Shown here piece by piece: positions 26,476 through 35,350 of a DNA stretch of 39,237 nucleotides. Below the pieces are notes generated by a model. The model was not told the DNA's origin, did no database searches, and was given only the letters and a program-made list of their open reading frames with translations. The stretch lies in assembly GCA_021823625.1 (NCBI GenBank), contig JAKANS010000037.1, positions 1 to 39,237 on the forward strand, read 5' to 3'. This DNA is from a bacterium (GTDB taxonomy: Bacteria; Verrucomicrobiota; Verrucomicrobiia; Limisphaerales; J093). The position numbers and the translations under genes are program-made. Position 1 is the first letter of the stretch. Each line of letters opens with the position of its first letter.

Positions 26476-27620
26476 AACTCGCCCGGCTGCTCTCGTTGCC
26501 GCTCACCGTCGCCCGGAACCGGCAGGATGCCGTCGGGTTGCCGCGCTTTCTGACCTACATCGTCACCTTCGCCTGCAACGCGCGGTGCGTCATGTGCGAC
26601 AGTTGGCGCAAGCCATCGCCGGAGGAACTCTCGCTCGAAGAAATCGACCGGGTGTTCCGGCAGCTTCCGCCGCTCGATGTCGTCCGCCTCACGGGCGGCG
26701 AGCCATTCGTGCGTCCGGACCTGCCGGAAATCACGCAGCTTGCCATGCGACATTTGCGGCCGCTGGCCCTCCACGTGACGACCAACGGCTTTCTTACCCA
26801 GCGCATCGTCGATTTCTGCGAGCGGCGCCGGCGGGAAGCGCCGTTGCATTTGTTGATCTCGATCGACGGCCTCGAGGCGAAGCACAACCAGATCCGCGGC
26901 CGCGACGCCGCCTGGCAAACCGCGACCGCCACGCTCCAGGCGCTCGCGCCGCGCCAGCGGGAGTTGAACCTCCGACTCGCCGTCAACCAAACCATCGCCG
27001 ATGCCGAAGGTGCCGATCAGTACCGGCGCCTGCACGCCTTCCTCCGGCCGCTCGGCGTTCGTCATAACGTGGTATTGGCTTACGATGTCAGCGCCACTTA
27101 CAGCACGGCGGCGGAACTGGACGCTGCGCCTACGCAGGCCGGCCAGTTCACAACCTTCGGCCGGTTCGGCGAAGATGAACTTCGCGCCTTGCTGGACACG
27201 GTGGAAGCCGACGCCAGGGAATTGCCTTTCGCAGAGCGTGCCGCCAAACGCTATTACCTGCGCGGAATCCGCAACCGCCTTCTGAATGGCACGGCCGAGC
27301 CGAATCCGCCTTGCGTGGCGCTGAACACCCACCTGCGCCTGTATCCGAACGGCGACGTGCCGACGTGCCAGTTCAACTCGAAGCGCGTCGGCAACCTGCG
27401 CAGCCAGACGTTCGCCGAAGTCTGGAATGGCGCGGCCACACACCGTCAGCGCGATTGGGTGCGCCGCTGCCCTGGCTGCTGGGCAGAGTGCGAGATTTTG
27501 CCGAACGCGATTTACACCGGCGACCTTCTGGCGGCGACGCTCCGGCCGCGACCCGCTTCAGTCGGCGCTTCGCGAGGCGTCGGTCACTCTGCCTCGCCGG
27601 CGGTTGCCGGCACCGCATAA
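26472..27620 (+). CDS. Radical SAM protein with SPASM-type C-terminus
   Basis: A 382-residue enzyme. The radical-SAM cluster motif is CNARCVMC, with the GGEP motif in RLTGGEPFVRPDL. A SPASM-like C-terminal cysteine set follows (CVALNTHLRLYPNGDVPTC, then RRCPGCWAEC) and would hold extra iron-sulfur clusters. The tail after about residue 350 is low-complexity. It is coupled to the glycosyltransferase. SPASM enzymes modify peptides or other small substrates; no precursor peptide was seen nearby. Confidence 0.88.
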   Translation: MKLARLLSLPLTVARNRQDAVGLPRFLTYIVTFACNARCVMCDSWRKPSPEELSLEEIDRVFRQLPPLDVVRLTGGEPFVRPDLPEITQLAMRHLRPLALHVTTNGFLTQRIVDFCERRRREAPLHLLISIDGLEAKHNQIRGRDAAWQTATATLQALAPRQRELNLRLAVNQTIADAEGADQYRRLHAFLRPLGVRHNVVLAYDVSATYSTAAELDAAPTQAGQFTTFGRFGEDELRALLDTVEADARELPFAERAAKRYYLRGIRNRLLNGTAEPNPPCVALNTHLRLYPNGDVPTCQFNSKRVGNLRSQTFAEVWNGAATHRQRDWVRRCPGCWAECEILPNAIYTGDLLAATLRPRPASVGASRGVGHSASPAVAGTA

Positions 27621-28423
27621 GCCGTGGCGGCCGGCCGGACCTCGGCGACTTCGTCGCGGTGGTCCATCGTCTTGCTCCAAAACAGCCGCCGGCCTTCCAG
27701 GTGCCAGACGAGCAGGCGCGGGTGCCAAAGCCCGTCCTGGGTGCGCTGCCGTTGTGTCTCCACTTCGCACTTCCTCACCGCGCCAACCAAGCCCCCCGCG
27801 ACACTCACTGGTTCCGTGAGGTGAAAGGTGGCTTTGGCAAGAACCGTCTCAGCCTGGTCGATCCAGAGCCGCCCGGCGGTCTTGTTGATGAACCGATCCT
27901 TGAGGCCGTGCTCGGGCAGATCATCGCGGGCGGGCGCGAAGTCGATCACCCAGACCGGCCGGTCGTTCAATTCCTCCGCGCCCACAAGACTGAAGCGGAA
28001 CCGTTTCAGCAGTTCCGGTTTGACCTCGAAATCGTGGCGCTCGTAACCGCGCTTTTCCCCTTTCGGGTCGGCCACGTCGCTTTCGCCGTCGTTCGCTTCA
28101 TCACCGTTCGGCGAGGTGCCGGGCCGGTGTTCGATTCGCTGGACGGTGCGCTTTTTCAAATCGCCGTCGCCATCGCGCGTTTCGGTGACCTTGGTGCGTA
28201 CGAAGGCGTAGCGGGTCTTGAAAAGGTTTTCCGCTTCCTGGTCCTTGGCTGCGTTTTCGATGACGCGGAGCAGGATCGGTTCGAGATCCGGGGCTGCCGA
28301 TGCGCGCGCAGCCGGGCCGGCCCACAAGGCCGCGACGCACCCAGCCAAACAAACGAGACTGACCAGCCGCCCAAGATTATGCCGGCACACGCGAGTTCGC
28401 GGCTTGCTGTGAAGGTTGTTCAT
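27584..28423 (-). CDS. Exported protein of unknown function, possibly LolA-like
   Basis: A 279-residue protein with a long positively charged N-terminus and hydrophobic signal (LVSLVCLAGCVAALWAG), probably cleaved near ARASA-APDL. The body has strand-rich segments (RPVWVIDFAPA, AGRLWIDQAETVLAKATFHL) like outer-membrane lipoprotein-sorting proteins, but no decisive motif. The start overlaps the ROK kinase stop (28420-28423, ATGA). Its 3' end overlaps the end of the radical-SAM gene on the other strand by 37 bases. Confidence 0.72.
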   Translation of the reverse strand: MNNLHSKPRTRVCRHNLGRLVSLVCLAGCVAALWAGPAARASAAPDLEPILLRVIENAAKDQEAENLFKTRYAFVRTKVTETRDGDGDLKKRTVQRIEHRPGTSPNGDEANDGESDVADPKGEKRGYERHDFEVKPELLKRFRFSLVGAEELNDRPVWVIDFAPARDDLPEHGLKDRFINKTAGRLWIDQAETVLAKATFHLTEPVSVAGGLVGAVRKCEVETQRQRTQDGLWHPRLLVWHLEGRRLFWSKTMDHRDEVAEVRPAATAYAVPATAGEAE

Positions 28424-29310
28424 TCTGCCAGGGCCGCATTGTAGGCGGCGCCGAACGCGCCGGCAAACTCGCCCATTTGCGCCGTCACGATCCTCGCCCG
28501 GTGCCCGCCCGGCTGCCACTCGATCGGCGCCAGAAATTCGGCCAACGGTTTGAATAGCGGCTCGCCCGCGCGCGCGATGCCGCCTCCGATGATCACCACT
28601 TCGGGGTCGAGAATGTTGATGAAGGAAGCGACCGCGCAGGCCAGCGCGCGAACCGATTTCAGCCAGACTTCGCGGGCGAACACGTCGCCCGCCTCGAACG
28701 CCTGTATTAAATCGTGCGTGGTCGCGAACCGGCCCTGGCTGCGCTCGCCGAGGTTGTAGTTGCCGATCGCCCATTCGAGGCTGCCCGGCGTGTTGCAGAT
28801 GTCGGGCGGCCCCGCCATGTCCAGCACGAGATGGCCCAAGTGGCCCGCGCGGCCGATCGCGCCTTTGAGCAGCCGGCCATCGACCATCGCCGCGCCGCCG
28901 ACGCCGGTGCCGAGGGTGAGAAGAATGACGTTGCGGGCACCCCTGGCCGCACCCAGCCAGACTTCGCCCATCAACGCGGCATGGGCGTCGTTCAAGACCG
29001 GAATGGGTCTGGCTGCGTGGAGGTACTCCGCCCAATCCAGTCCTTCGAGGCCGGGCAGACGGTTCGGCAAAAAAGCGATCGCGCGACCATCGGCGGCGGC
29101 GAGGCCAGGCGCGGACAAGCCGATGCGCGCCGGCGGCGCGCCGCGTTCGGCCTGCGCCCGCGCGACCAAAAAGCGGATCGTCTCCGCGAAATGCCGCGGT
29201 CGGTCGGGGTCGAACGATTCGTTGTACCGCGCCAACGCCTCGCCCGCGCGCGTCGTCGCCACGGCTTTCACGCTGGAGCCGCCAAGGTCAATGCCCAGGA
29301 GGTAAGTCAT
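28420..29310 (-). CDS. ROK-family sugar kinase
   Basis: A 296-residue ATP-dependent sugar kinase. The phosphate-binding loop is LLGIDLGGSSVKAV, the catalytic Asp lies in VLNDAHAALMGE, and the ROK core reads LTLGTGVGGAAMVDG. The usual zinc-binding CxCGxxGC segment is absent: the corresponding place reads CNTPGSLEW, so this is a zinc-free variant. A glucokinase-like activity is the default guess. It is coupled by 4-base overlaps to the SDR gene before it and the exported protein after it. Confidence 0.9.
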   Translation of the reverse strand: MTYLLGIDLGGSSVKAVATTRAGEALARYNESFDPDRPRHFAETIRFLVARAQAERGAPPARIGLSAPGLAAADGRAIAFLPNRLPGLEGLDWAEYLHAARPIPVLNDAHAALMGEVWLGAARGARNVILLTLGTGVGGAAMVDGRLLKGAIGRAGHLGHLVLDMAGPPDICNTPGSLEWAIGNYNLGERSQGRFATTHDLIQAFEAGDVFAREVWLKSVRALACAVASFINILDPEVVIIGGGIARAGEPLFKPLAEFLAPIEWQPGGHRARIVTAQMGEFAGAFGAAYNAALAE

Positions 29311-30116
29311 GGCTCTTCAGTCTCCGCTGGCTGTCCTTCGGCCACACTCCAGCCGCCGTCCACGGCCAGGACCTGGCCGGTGACGAATCGCGATTCGTCG
29401 CTCAGGAAAAACACCGCCGCGGAGTCGAGGTCCGCCGGTTGGCCGATGCGTCCGCCGTCCAAAGGTTGTTTGGTGTGGATGAAATCCATGATCGCCGCGT
29501 CGCCTTGCGCGCGCCGGGACATCGGCGTGGCGATCAGGCCGGGCACCAGCGCGTTGAAGCGGATGTCCTGCCGGGCGTATTGGGCCGCCGCCGAGCGGGT
29601 GAGGGCGATGATGCCCGCTTTGGCGGTGGCGTAGGCTTGAGTGGCGAAGTGCTGAGGCGAAGGCGAAAACGCGAGCACTGACGCCAGATTGAGCACCGCG
29701 CCGCCCATGTCTTGCTGGAGAAATTGGCGGACCGCGGCCCGGTTCGAGTAGAACGCGGCGGTGAGGTTCAAGCGCAAGGTTTCCTCCCAGCCGGCGTCGC
29801 TCAATTCGTGCAACGGCCCGTCGCCGAACCGGCGCCCGCTGCCGCCGGCAACGTGGTAGAGCCCGTGAAAGCCACCTAACTCGCGCAGTGCGGTTGTTAT
29901 CGCAGCCGGCGCCGTGCCCGGCTCACGAGCGTCGCCGGTGACGATGCGAGCGGATTCACCCAACTGGCGCCGCGCGGCCATCGCGGCTTCGTCGGCCAGA
30001 CCGACGACCACCACTCGCGCGCCTTCAGCCATGAACGTCTTGGCGGCGGAAAGACCGATTCCGCTGGTGCCGCCGATAACCACCAGGACTTTGCCAGTCA
30101 AACGCGCCGTGCTCAT
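29307..30116 (-). CDS. Short-chain dehydrogenase/reductase
   Basis: A 269-residue NAD(P)-dependent oxidoreductase. The cofactor loop is VVIGGTSGIGLSAA, NLASV holds the catalytic Ser region, and the active-site YATAK motif is present. A second conserved piece (RFNALVPGLIATPM) and VTGQVLAVDGGW at the C-terminus complete the family pattern. ATG 30116 is used. It is the first gene of a three-gene coupled unit with the kinase and the exported protein, which suggests sugar or polyol metabolism. Confidence 0.92.
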   Translation of the reverse strand: MSTARLTGKVLVVIGGTSGIGLSAAKTFMAEGARVVVVGLADEAAMAARRQLGESARIVTGDAREPGTAPAAITTALRELGGFHGLYHVAGGSGRRFGDGPLHELSDAGWEETLRLNLTAAFYSNRAAVRQFLQQDMGGAVLNLASVLAFSPSPQHFATQAYATAKAGIIALTRSAAAQYARQDIRFNALVPGLIATPMSRRAQGDAAIMDFIHTKQPLDGGRIGQPADLDSAAVFFLSDESRFVTGQVLAVDGGWSVAEGQPAETEEP

Positions 30117-30381
30117 TGGGGGCGGAGTGTGTCCGCCGGGCGGGCGGGGTTCAACCCAGTTCACGCGCGGGTTGTGTCGTGGTTTGGTGGCGGCGGTGTT
30201 GCCGCATCGCCCTGCGCCGCCGCAGCGGCGCAGACCGCCATTTGAAGTCAGGACGCCACCCACACACGGAGTTTCAGTGACGGCGCGTGGCGGGTCTCGG
30301 ATCAAAGCCGGCTGCGCTTGTCGTGTTCATTGCCAGCCCAGGCTTGCGGGCGGGACGCAGGTTTGCCTCCATGTCCACGCC

Positions 30382-31419
30382 ATGCTCGGTTCGATCCGCA
30401 AATTCGGCCCGCCTCTGTGCCGGCTCGCCGCCGCGTTGTCGCTGCTGGCGGCGACAGCGTGCAGTCCGGGCCGCTACCTGGCCGGCCGGTTTCTCAAAGC
30501 ACCCAACACTTATCCCACCTGGATCGGACCTACACCACGGGTGCTCTTCGATTACGATCGCAAGCTGGCGACGGGCCTGCCGACGCGAACCATCGAGGTC
30601 GGTCCGCCGGCAGCGGCGTTGCATGTGATCCTTATCGAGCCGGCCAACTACAGCCTCCTGATCGATTCCATGGACCGCCACCACGGCGGGAAAGAGCAAA
30701 CGGTTGTTTCATTGCGGGTGCAATTGCCGGGCGAACCGTTGCCGGGTCCGCGCGGGCCGAAAGGCACCGTGGTGATCTTGCACGGTTACGGCGTGGATTC
30801 GGACAGCATGTTGCCGTGGGCGTTGACGGTGGCGGAGGCGGGCTATCGCGCGGTGCTGGTGGACCTGCGCGGTCACGGTCAGTCCACCGGAAAACGCATC
30901 TATTTCGGGGTGGTGGAAACCGGCGATTTGCGCGAGCTGCTCGCCAGCTTGGTACGCACCGGCGACGTCGCCGGACCGGTGGCGGTGATGGGGGAATCGT
31001 TCGGCGCCGCGCTCGCTTTGCGCTGGGCGGCGGACGATCCACGGGTGCGGGCGGTCGTGGCCTTGGCGCCTTACGCGGAGTTCGGTCCCGCCGCGGTCGG
31101 ACTGCGCGACGAGTATGTGCGTTGGATGCCCACCGGTTGGGCGAAGTCGGTTGCGTACTGGCTGCCGCGGTTGCTCGCCGTGACGCCGGGTGGACTGGAC
31201 ACAACGCCGTTTGTCGAACGTTCGCGCGTCGCCATCTTCTTCGTCGCCGCCGGCCACGACCACATCGCGCCGGCGCCAACGGTGGCCCGCCTGGCTCGCC
31301 TGGCGCCGGGGCCGGTCCAATACCGCGCCGTATTGTCGGCCCGGCACGAAACGCTGCCTTACAAATTCCGCGAACTACGCACCGCGGTCTTGGAGTGGCT
31401 GGACGCGTATTGTCATTGA
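30382..31419 (+). CDS. Alpha/beta hydrolase, probable lipoprotein
   Basis: A 345-residue protein. The N-terminus has a hydrophobic stretch ending LAATAC, which could be a lipobox (Cys about residue 27), so membrane attachment is likely but not certain. The hydrolase fold shows the oxyanion region VVILHGYGVDSDS, the nucleophile elbow GESFGAA (Ser), an acid in AAGHDHIAP, and a final His in ARHETLPY. ATG 30382 is chosen because it opens the signal. It is divergent from the SDR unit. Confidence 0.85.
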   Translation: MLGSIRKFGPPLCRLAAALSLLAATACSPGRYLAGRFLKAPNTYPTWIGPTPRVLFDYDRKLATGLPTRTIEVGPPAAALHVILIEPANYSLLIDSMDRHHGGKEQTVVSLRVQLPGEPLPGPRGPKGTVVILHGYGVDSDSMLPWALTVAEAGYRAVLVDLRGHGQSTGKRIYFGVVETGDLRELLASLVRTGDVAGPVAVMGESFGAALALRWAADDPRVRAVVALAPYAEFGPAAVGLRDEYVRWMPTGWAKSVAYWLPRLLAVTPGGLDTTPFVERSRVAIFFVAAGHDHIAPAPTVARLARLAPGPVQYRAVLSARHETLPYKFRELRTAVLEWLDAYCH

Positions 31420-31464
31420 ACACCCGCCGCCCGCCCCTCACGCCTGCAACCCTCGACGCACGCT

Positions 31465-32217
31465 ATGAAACTGATCTCCTGGAATGTGAATGGCCTGCGC
31501 GCGGTGCTCCGAAAAAACTTCCTCGATTACCTCACCGAGGAGGCGCCGGACGTGCTCTGCGTGCAGGAAACGAAGTGCCACCCCGACGATGTGGAGCAGC
31601 TCTGGCCCGGCACTTACACGACCTACTGGAACGCCGCCGAGAAGCGCGGTTATGCCGGCACGGCCCTCTTCACCAAGACGCGCCCGCTGAAGGTCAGTTG
31701 CGGCCTCGGCGTCGCCGAACACGACCGCGAAGGCCGCGTGCTGACCGCCGAATTCGCCGATTTCTTCCTCGTGAATGTTTATGTGCCGAACTCCAAACGT
31801 GAACTCACACGGCTGCCGTATCGACAGCAATGGGATCGCGATTTCCTGGGTTACCTGCGCAAGCTGGAGGAATGCAAGCCGGTGATCTTCTGTGGCGATC
31901 TGAACGTGGCCCATACCGAAATCGACCTCGCCAATCCGAAGGCAAACGTCCGCAACCACGGGTTCACCGTCGAGGAGCGGGCCGGCTTTTCCGCCTTCGT
32001 GAAGGCGGGATTTCTCGACACCTTTCGCGAGTTCGAGCCCGGCGGCGGGCATTACACCTGGTGGAGCTTGATGGCGGGTGCCCGCGCGCGGAATGTCGGG
32101 TGGCGCATCGATTACTTCCTCATTTCCGCCGCCCTCCGCCCGCGGCTGCACAGCGCGTTCATCCGGCCCGCGGTGATGGGCTCGGACCACTGTCCCGTTG
32201 GGATCGAGTTGGACTGA
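31465..32217 (+). CDS. xthA: Exodeoxyribonuclease III / AP endonuclease
   Basis: A base-excision-repair enzyme cutting at abasic sites. The 250-residue protein has all family motifs: LISWNVNGLRAV, CVQETKCH (metal Glu), GDLNVAHTEIDL (Asp/Asn), WRIDYFLIS, and the catalytic His in GSDHCPVGIEL. Length is typical. No Shine-Dalgarno sequence is obvious. It starts 45 bases after the hydrolase gene. Confidence 0.96.
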   Translation: MKLISWNVNGLRAVLRKNFLDYLTEEAPDVLCVQETKCHPDDVEQLWPGTYTTYWNAAEKRGYAGTALFTKTRPLKVSCGLGVAEHDREGRVLTAEFADFFLVNVYVPNSKRELTRLPYRQQWDRDFLGYLRKLEECKPVIFCGDLNVAHTEIDLANPKANVRNHGFTVEERAGFSAFVKAGFLDTFREFEPGGGHYTWWSLMAGARARNVGWRIDYFLISAALRPRLHSAFIRPAVMGSDHCPVGIELD

Positions 32218-32281
32218 AACAGGGTCGGCGCTGCCTCGCCACACTTCGCCCGCCAGCGCGCCGGCCAGGGTCCGCCACCGC

Positions 32282-33934
32282 CTACTCGCAGGTCGCCTGA
32301 CGCGGTCCCAGCGCCACAAAGCGCACCACCCCTTGGGCAAAATCATTGGCCGGATTCCTGAACATCGAGGCGAGATTGCCCAGCAGTCGGGCCACGCGAG
32401 TCCCTCTTTCATAACGCAAGGCGTCCGCCTGGCCGGCCCGGTCGTCCGCCGTGGAGTAAAGCATGGTGTGATCGACAAACGGAACGCTCAGCCGGGTGCA
32501 CTTCGATGCCTCCAGTTGCGAGAGCACCTGCTCCACCACCGCGAGGGTCAACCTGACCGTGGCCAACAGATTCTCCGGTGTTTCAAAGCATCCCTTCAAC
32601 GCAAAGGCATGTTCCTCCAGGAATGCCTTCGCCCGCCGCTGGCCACTTAACTGATCCTGTACAAAGCTTAAAGTCTCCCGGACTTCCTCCGGTCGCACAA
32701 TGGTCGCCTGAAGTTCAGGATACCCCGGAAGGTGTGACAGTCGGTACAGGCCCCACCCCTCCTGGGGTGTGCGCTCCCGCTTTGGGAGCGGCGCGAGCGC
32801 CGAGATCCCATGATGGACGACGGGCGCCGGAAGCGTTCTCGAAACCAGCGAGAAGTCGTAGAACGCTGTCGCGTGATCGTAAGCCCAGCCGAACTGCTGA
32901 CGGAGTCTCGCCTCCGGGCTGGTCCGCACCTGGTCGTAGGCCCGCGCCACGTCACATCGGTAGATGTCCCAATTGGAGCAGGCCAGGCATATCCCCAAGC
33001 ACATGTCCTCAAAGGACCCTTTCTTCCAAACGTGAAACACGTCACCGGCTTGCGACATGAGGTCATCGATGGCCCCGGGGTGGAGCAGCAGGGCACACGT
33101 CTTGGGAGTGCGTGAGCTGCCGAACGCCAGCAGCAGACTGAAGTTCAGCTGGCCGTCGGGATCGAACACTGAAGGAAACGACGTGCTCCGCGGAGGCGGC
33201 CCCCGACGCGGCTCATAGCTGCGCGAGCGGATTTCGGTGGCCCGCCGGGCCATGTTCCGCACCCCTTGGACGCAGGGCGCGACGGCGCCGATGATCGCTC
33301 GATTCCGGGAGAGGACCTGGTACAGGTCGCCGATCCCGTGAGTCACGGCGTCGTCGTCATGGATCAGCACCGGTGCGTCGTAGCTGAGGTCACCGGCGAG
33401 CTTCCGCCGCCGGATTTCCTGCAGGGCCTGGTTCCGAGCATAGCCGGCCGTGCCGGTGTAAACGTCGCCCCGAATTTTGGGCGCCTTGACGATCAGGCAC
33501 TCCGGGCAGGGCCGGTTGTTCGCCGCAGCCTGGGCCTTCAGTCCCGTGAAGTAATCCGTGAGCCGGGAATGTTGATCGAAGGTCAAGCCGTTGTCGGCAA
33601 CGACGATTTTGAAATTGTCGCGGGCCTTTTCGGGAAGTGCCGAGCGTTGATGTTCCAGGGCGAGCAGGAGGTGCTGGATGGTGTTGATCCGTGCCGAGGG
33701 ATGCAGCAGTGGCTTGCCGTCGTTGTAGGTTGCAATGACGACAATCAACCCGTCGTGAAAAGTGCGGCCCGCGGGGGGGGCCTCGCCAGCGTTTGGCAGA
33801 CTCGCGCGCCGCAAGGTTTCATGCAGCGCCTGTTGCCGAAGCGTCTGTCGTTCCGCCGCCGCCTTTTCGGTGGCAGCGGCGTCGCGAATACGCTCAGCAA
33901 CGGGCTCGAAACTGGATTGGTGGAATTGGTTCAT
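32282..33934 (-). CDS. Large GT-A-fold glycosyltransferase-like protein
   Basis: A 550-residue protein. After about 60 residues rich in charged helix, a nucleotide-sugar domain begins (LIVVIATYNDGKPLL), with FKIVVADNGLTFD and the metal-binding HDDDAV. These are hallmarks of family 2-like GT-A folds. The C-terminal half (after about residue 330) has no recognised motif. It does not resemble mannosyl-3-phosphoglycerate synthase (GT55). It is divergent from a HAD-IIB phosphatase of the mannosyl-3-phosphoglycerate phosphatase type, with 223 bases between, so the pair may make a glycosylated metabolite in two steps. That role is inferred. Confidence 0.75.
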   Translation of the reverse strand: MNQFHQSSFEPVAERIRDAAATEKAAAERQTLRQQALHETLRRASLPNAGEAPPAGRTFHDGLIVVIATYNDGKPLLHPSARINTIQHLLLALEHQRSALPEKARDNFKIVVADNGLTFDQHSRLTDYFTGLKAQAAANNRPCPECLIVKAPKIRGDVYTGTAGYARNQALQEIRRRKLAGDLSYDAPVLIHDDDAVTHGIGDLYQVLSRNRAIIGAVAPCVQGVRNMARRATEIRSRSYEPRRGPPPRSTSFPSVFDPDGQLNFSLLLAFGSSRTPKTCALLLHPGAIDDLMSQAGDVFHVWKKGSFEDMCLGICLACSNWDIYRCDVARAYDQVRTSPEARLRQQFGWAYDHATAFYDFSLVSRTLPAPVVHHGISALAPLPKRERTPQEGWGLYRLSHLPGYPELQATIVRPEEVRETLSFVQDQLSGQRRAKAFLEEHAFALKGCFETPENLLATVRLTLAVVEQVLSQLEASKCTRLSVPFVDHTMLYSTADDRAGQADALRYERGTRVARLLGNLASMFRNPANDFAQGVVRFVALGPRQATCE

Positions 33935-34157
33935 GGTCTGCGCTCAGCGGGGCCCATTCGCCTGCCGGAGTCCGTGCGGCTCGGCAGGTCGAAAGTGCAA
34001 TGATCCCCGGCCTTGACCGGCGTAACCCCTGCCACACTAAGCAAAATAATGGCATCGAATGAGCCCGCAGGGAAGCGCTTTTCCGGGCACTTTCTCTGGG
34101 GACCGCGGCTGGCAATTCGCACGCCGAACGGTAAACTGCGTCCATTCTTCTGTGATC

Positions 34158-35174
34158 ATGTCGATTCTCCGTGATGAAGCGGATGCCGACCCCGCACTGC
34201 CGCTCGAGACGCTGTTCCGCCGGGGAGCTGCCGCGAAGTGCGCCGACGGGCTCCTCGTGCATTCCCCCAAGACGGGGACCCTCGTTCTGGTCTGCGCGCT
34301 CACGGATTTGGACGGCACGGCCAATGACGAGCACGTCGCGGAGCGCGATCGTCTGGCCACCATTCTGCCGGCGAAGGAAGCCTTCGCCACGCTGGCGCGA
34401 AGCGGCATTGTCACGGGAATCTGCACTGCTCGAAGTACGGGGGAAGCCCGCCATTACCAAGGGTATTTGGGCACCACGGGGCCGGTGATTTCAGAAAACG
34501 GGGCTGTAATCACCCTCGCCGATGGCTCGCAACGAATCCTGGGTGACCTGGCGAAGCTGAAGGCAACCATCCGGGAGATCACGCATGCCCTAGGGCGACC
34601 GATTCCCAACAGCCTTGACGCTGCCGGGCTTGAGGCCGCCTGGGAGAAGGAGCTCCGTGGGGAAAGCCCCCCTTTTCTGGGGCACGCGGACCGGGAATCG
34701 CTGCGACGCGCGGCCGACCGGCGCGCCTCCTGTTTCCTGGTCGGCTTGAGTCTTCGCGAGAAGGAGGTCGTCGCGGAGTTGGCCGGCCGCAGGGGATTAA
34801 CCTGTTTTGGGGACCTGCTGCATCTGGTGCCCAAGGGCGTGGACAAAGGCCGCGCGTTTGCAGCGCTCAACGACGACCTTTTACACCGGTCCGCGCAGCC
34901 GGGCTGGCAGCCCAGCGTTGTGTCCCAGATCGTATTTGGCAACGGCGAGAACGATCTTCCGCTTTTCGAACAGGCCCTGGCAACGGGCGGCTGGGCGGTG
35001 TTGGTCGGTGACGCCACCAAGCCCCAGGGTTTTCATTTCGATATCGGCAAACAGCGTGTCCCCAAGGGGACGATCACACTGCCAGGTGTTTCCCACGGTC
35101 AGGCCATTCTTCAGAGCTTACCGACGCTCAGAGTGTTCTTCGCCCGCCAGTATGGAATTCTGTTCCCTTGGTGA
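34158..35174 (+). CDS. HAD-IIB phosphatase, mannosyl-3-phosphoglycerate phosphatase-like
   Basis: A 338-residue phosphatase. Motif I is LTDLDGTANDEH (nucleophile and acid/base Asp), motif II is around GICTARSTG, the lysine motif is KGVDKGRAFAAL, and motif IV is GNGENDLPLFEQA. SENGAVITL after motif II is typical of the type IIB cap proteins acting on sugar phosphates. The N-terminal 40 residues precede the first motif and are unusual. Start 34158 is preferred; the frame is open to 34059. The likely substrate is a glycosylated phospho-compound made by the divergent glycosyltransferase, but this is only context. Confidence 0.82.
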   Translation: MSILRDEADADPALPLETLFRRGAAAKCADGLLVHSPKTGTLVLVCALTDLDGTANDEHVAERDRLATILPAKEAFATLARSGIVTGICTARSTGEARHYQGYLGTTGPVISENGAVITLADGSQRILGDLAKLKATIREITHALGRPIPNSLDAAGLEAAWEKELRGESPPFLGHADRESLRRAADRRASCFLVGLSLREKEVVAELAGRRGLTCFGDLLHLVPKGVDKGRAFAALNDDLLHRSAQPGWQPSVVSQIVFGNGENDLPLFEQALATGGWAVLVGDATKPQGFHFDIGKQRVPKGTITLPGVSHGQAILQSLPTLRVFFARQYGILFPW

Positions 35175-35350
35175 GCCCCCGCGCCGGACCGCGTCCTCTT
35201 CGGTCAAGGACGGCTTAAGTGATGTGAAGCGATTCTAAAAAGTCACGCCGATTGAGTTCGGAACTTGAAATCGTGTTCCGATTCCCATGACATGCGTATA
35301 TGACGACATTGGAATATATTGGGGCACGACTGTCCGTGCAAGACGGCTCG

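Noticed and set aside
32282..33934. Mannosyl-3-phosphoglycerate synthase
   Set aside because: The neighbouring phosphatase suggested it, but the glycosyltransferase lacks the sequence features of that family; only a general GT-A assignment is supported.
35300..35350. An upstream ATG for the cytochrome gene
   Set aside because: The extra 17 residues would precede the charged start of the signal peptide; the ATG at 35351 gives a normal signal sequence.
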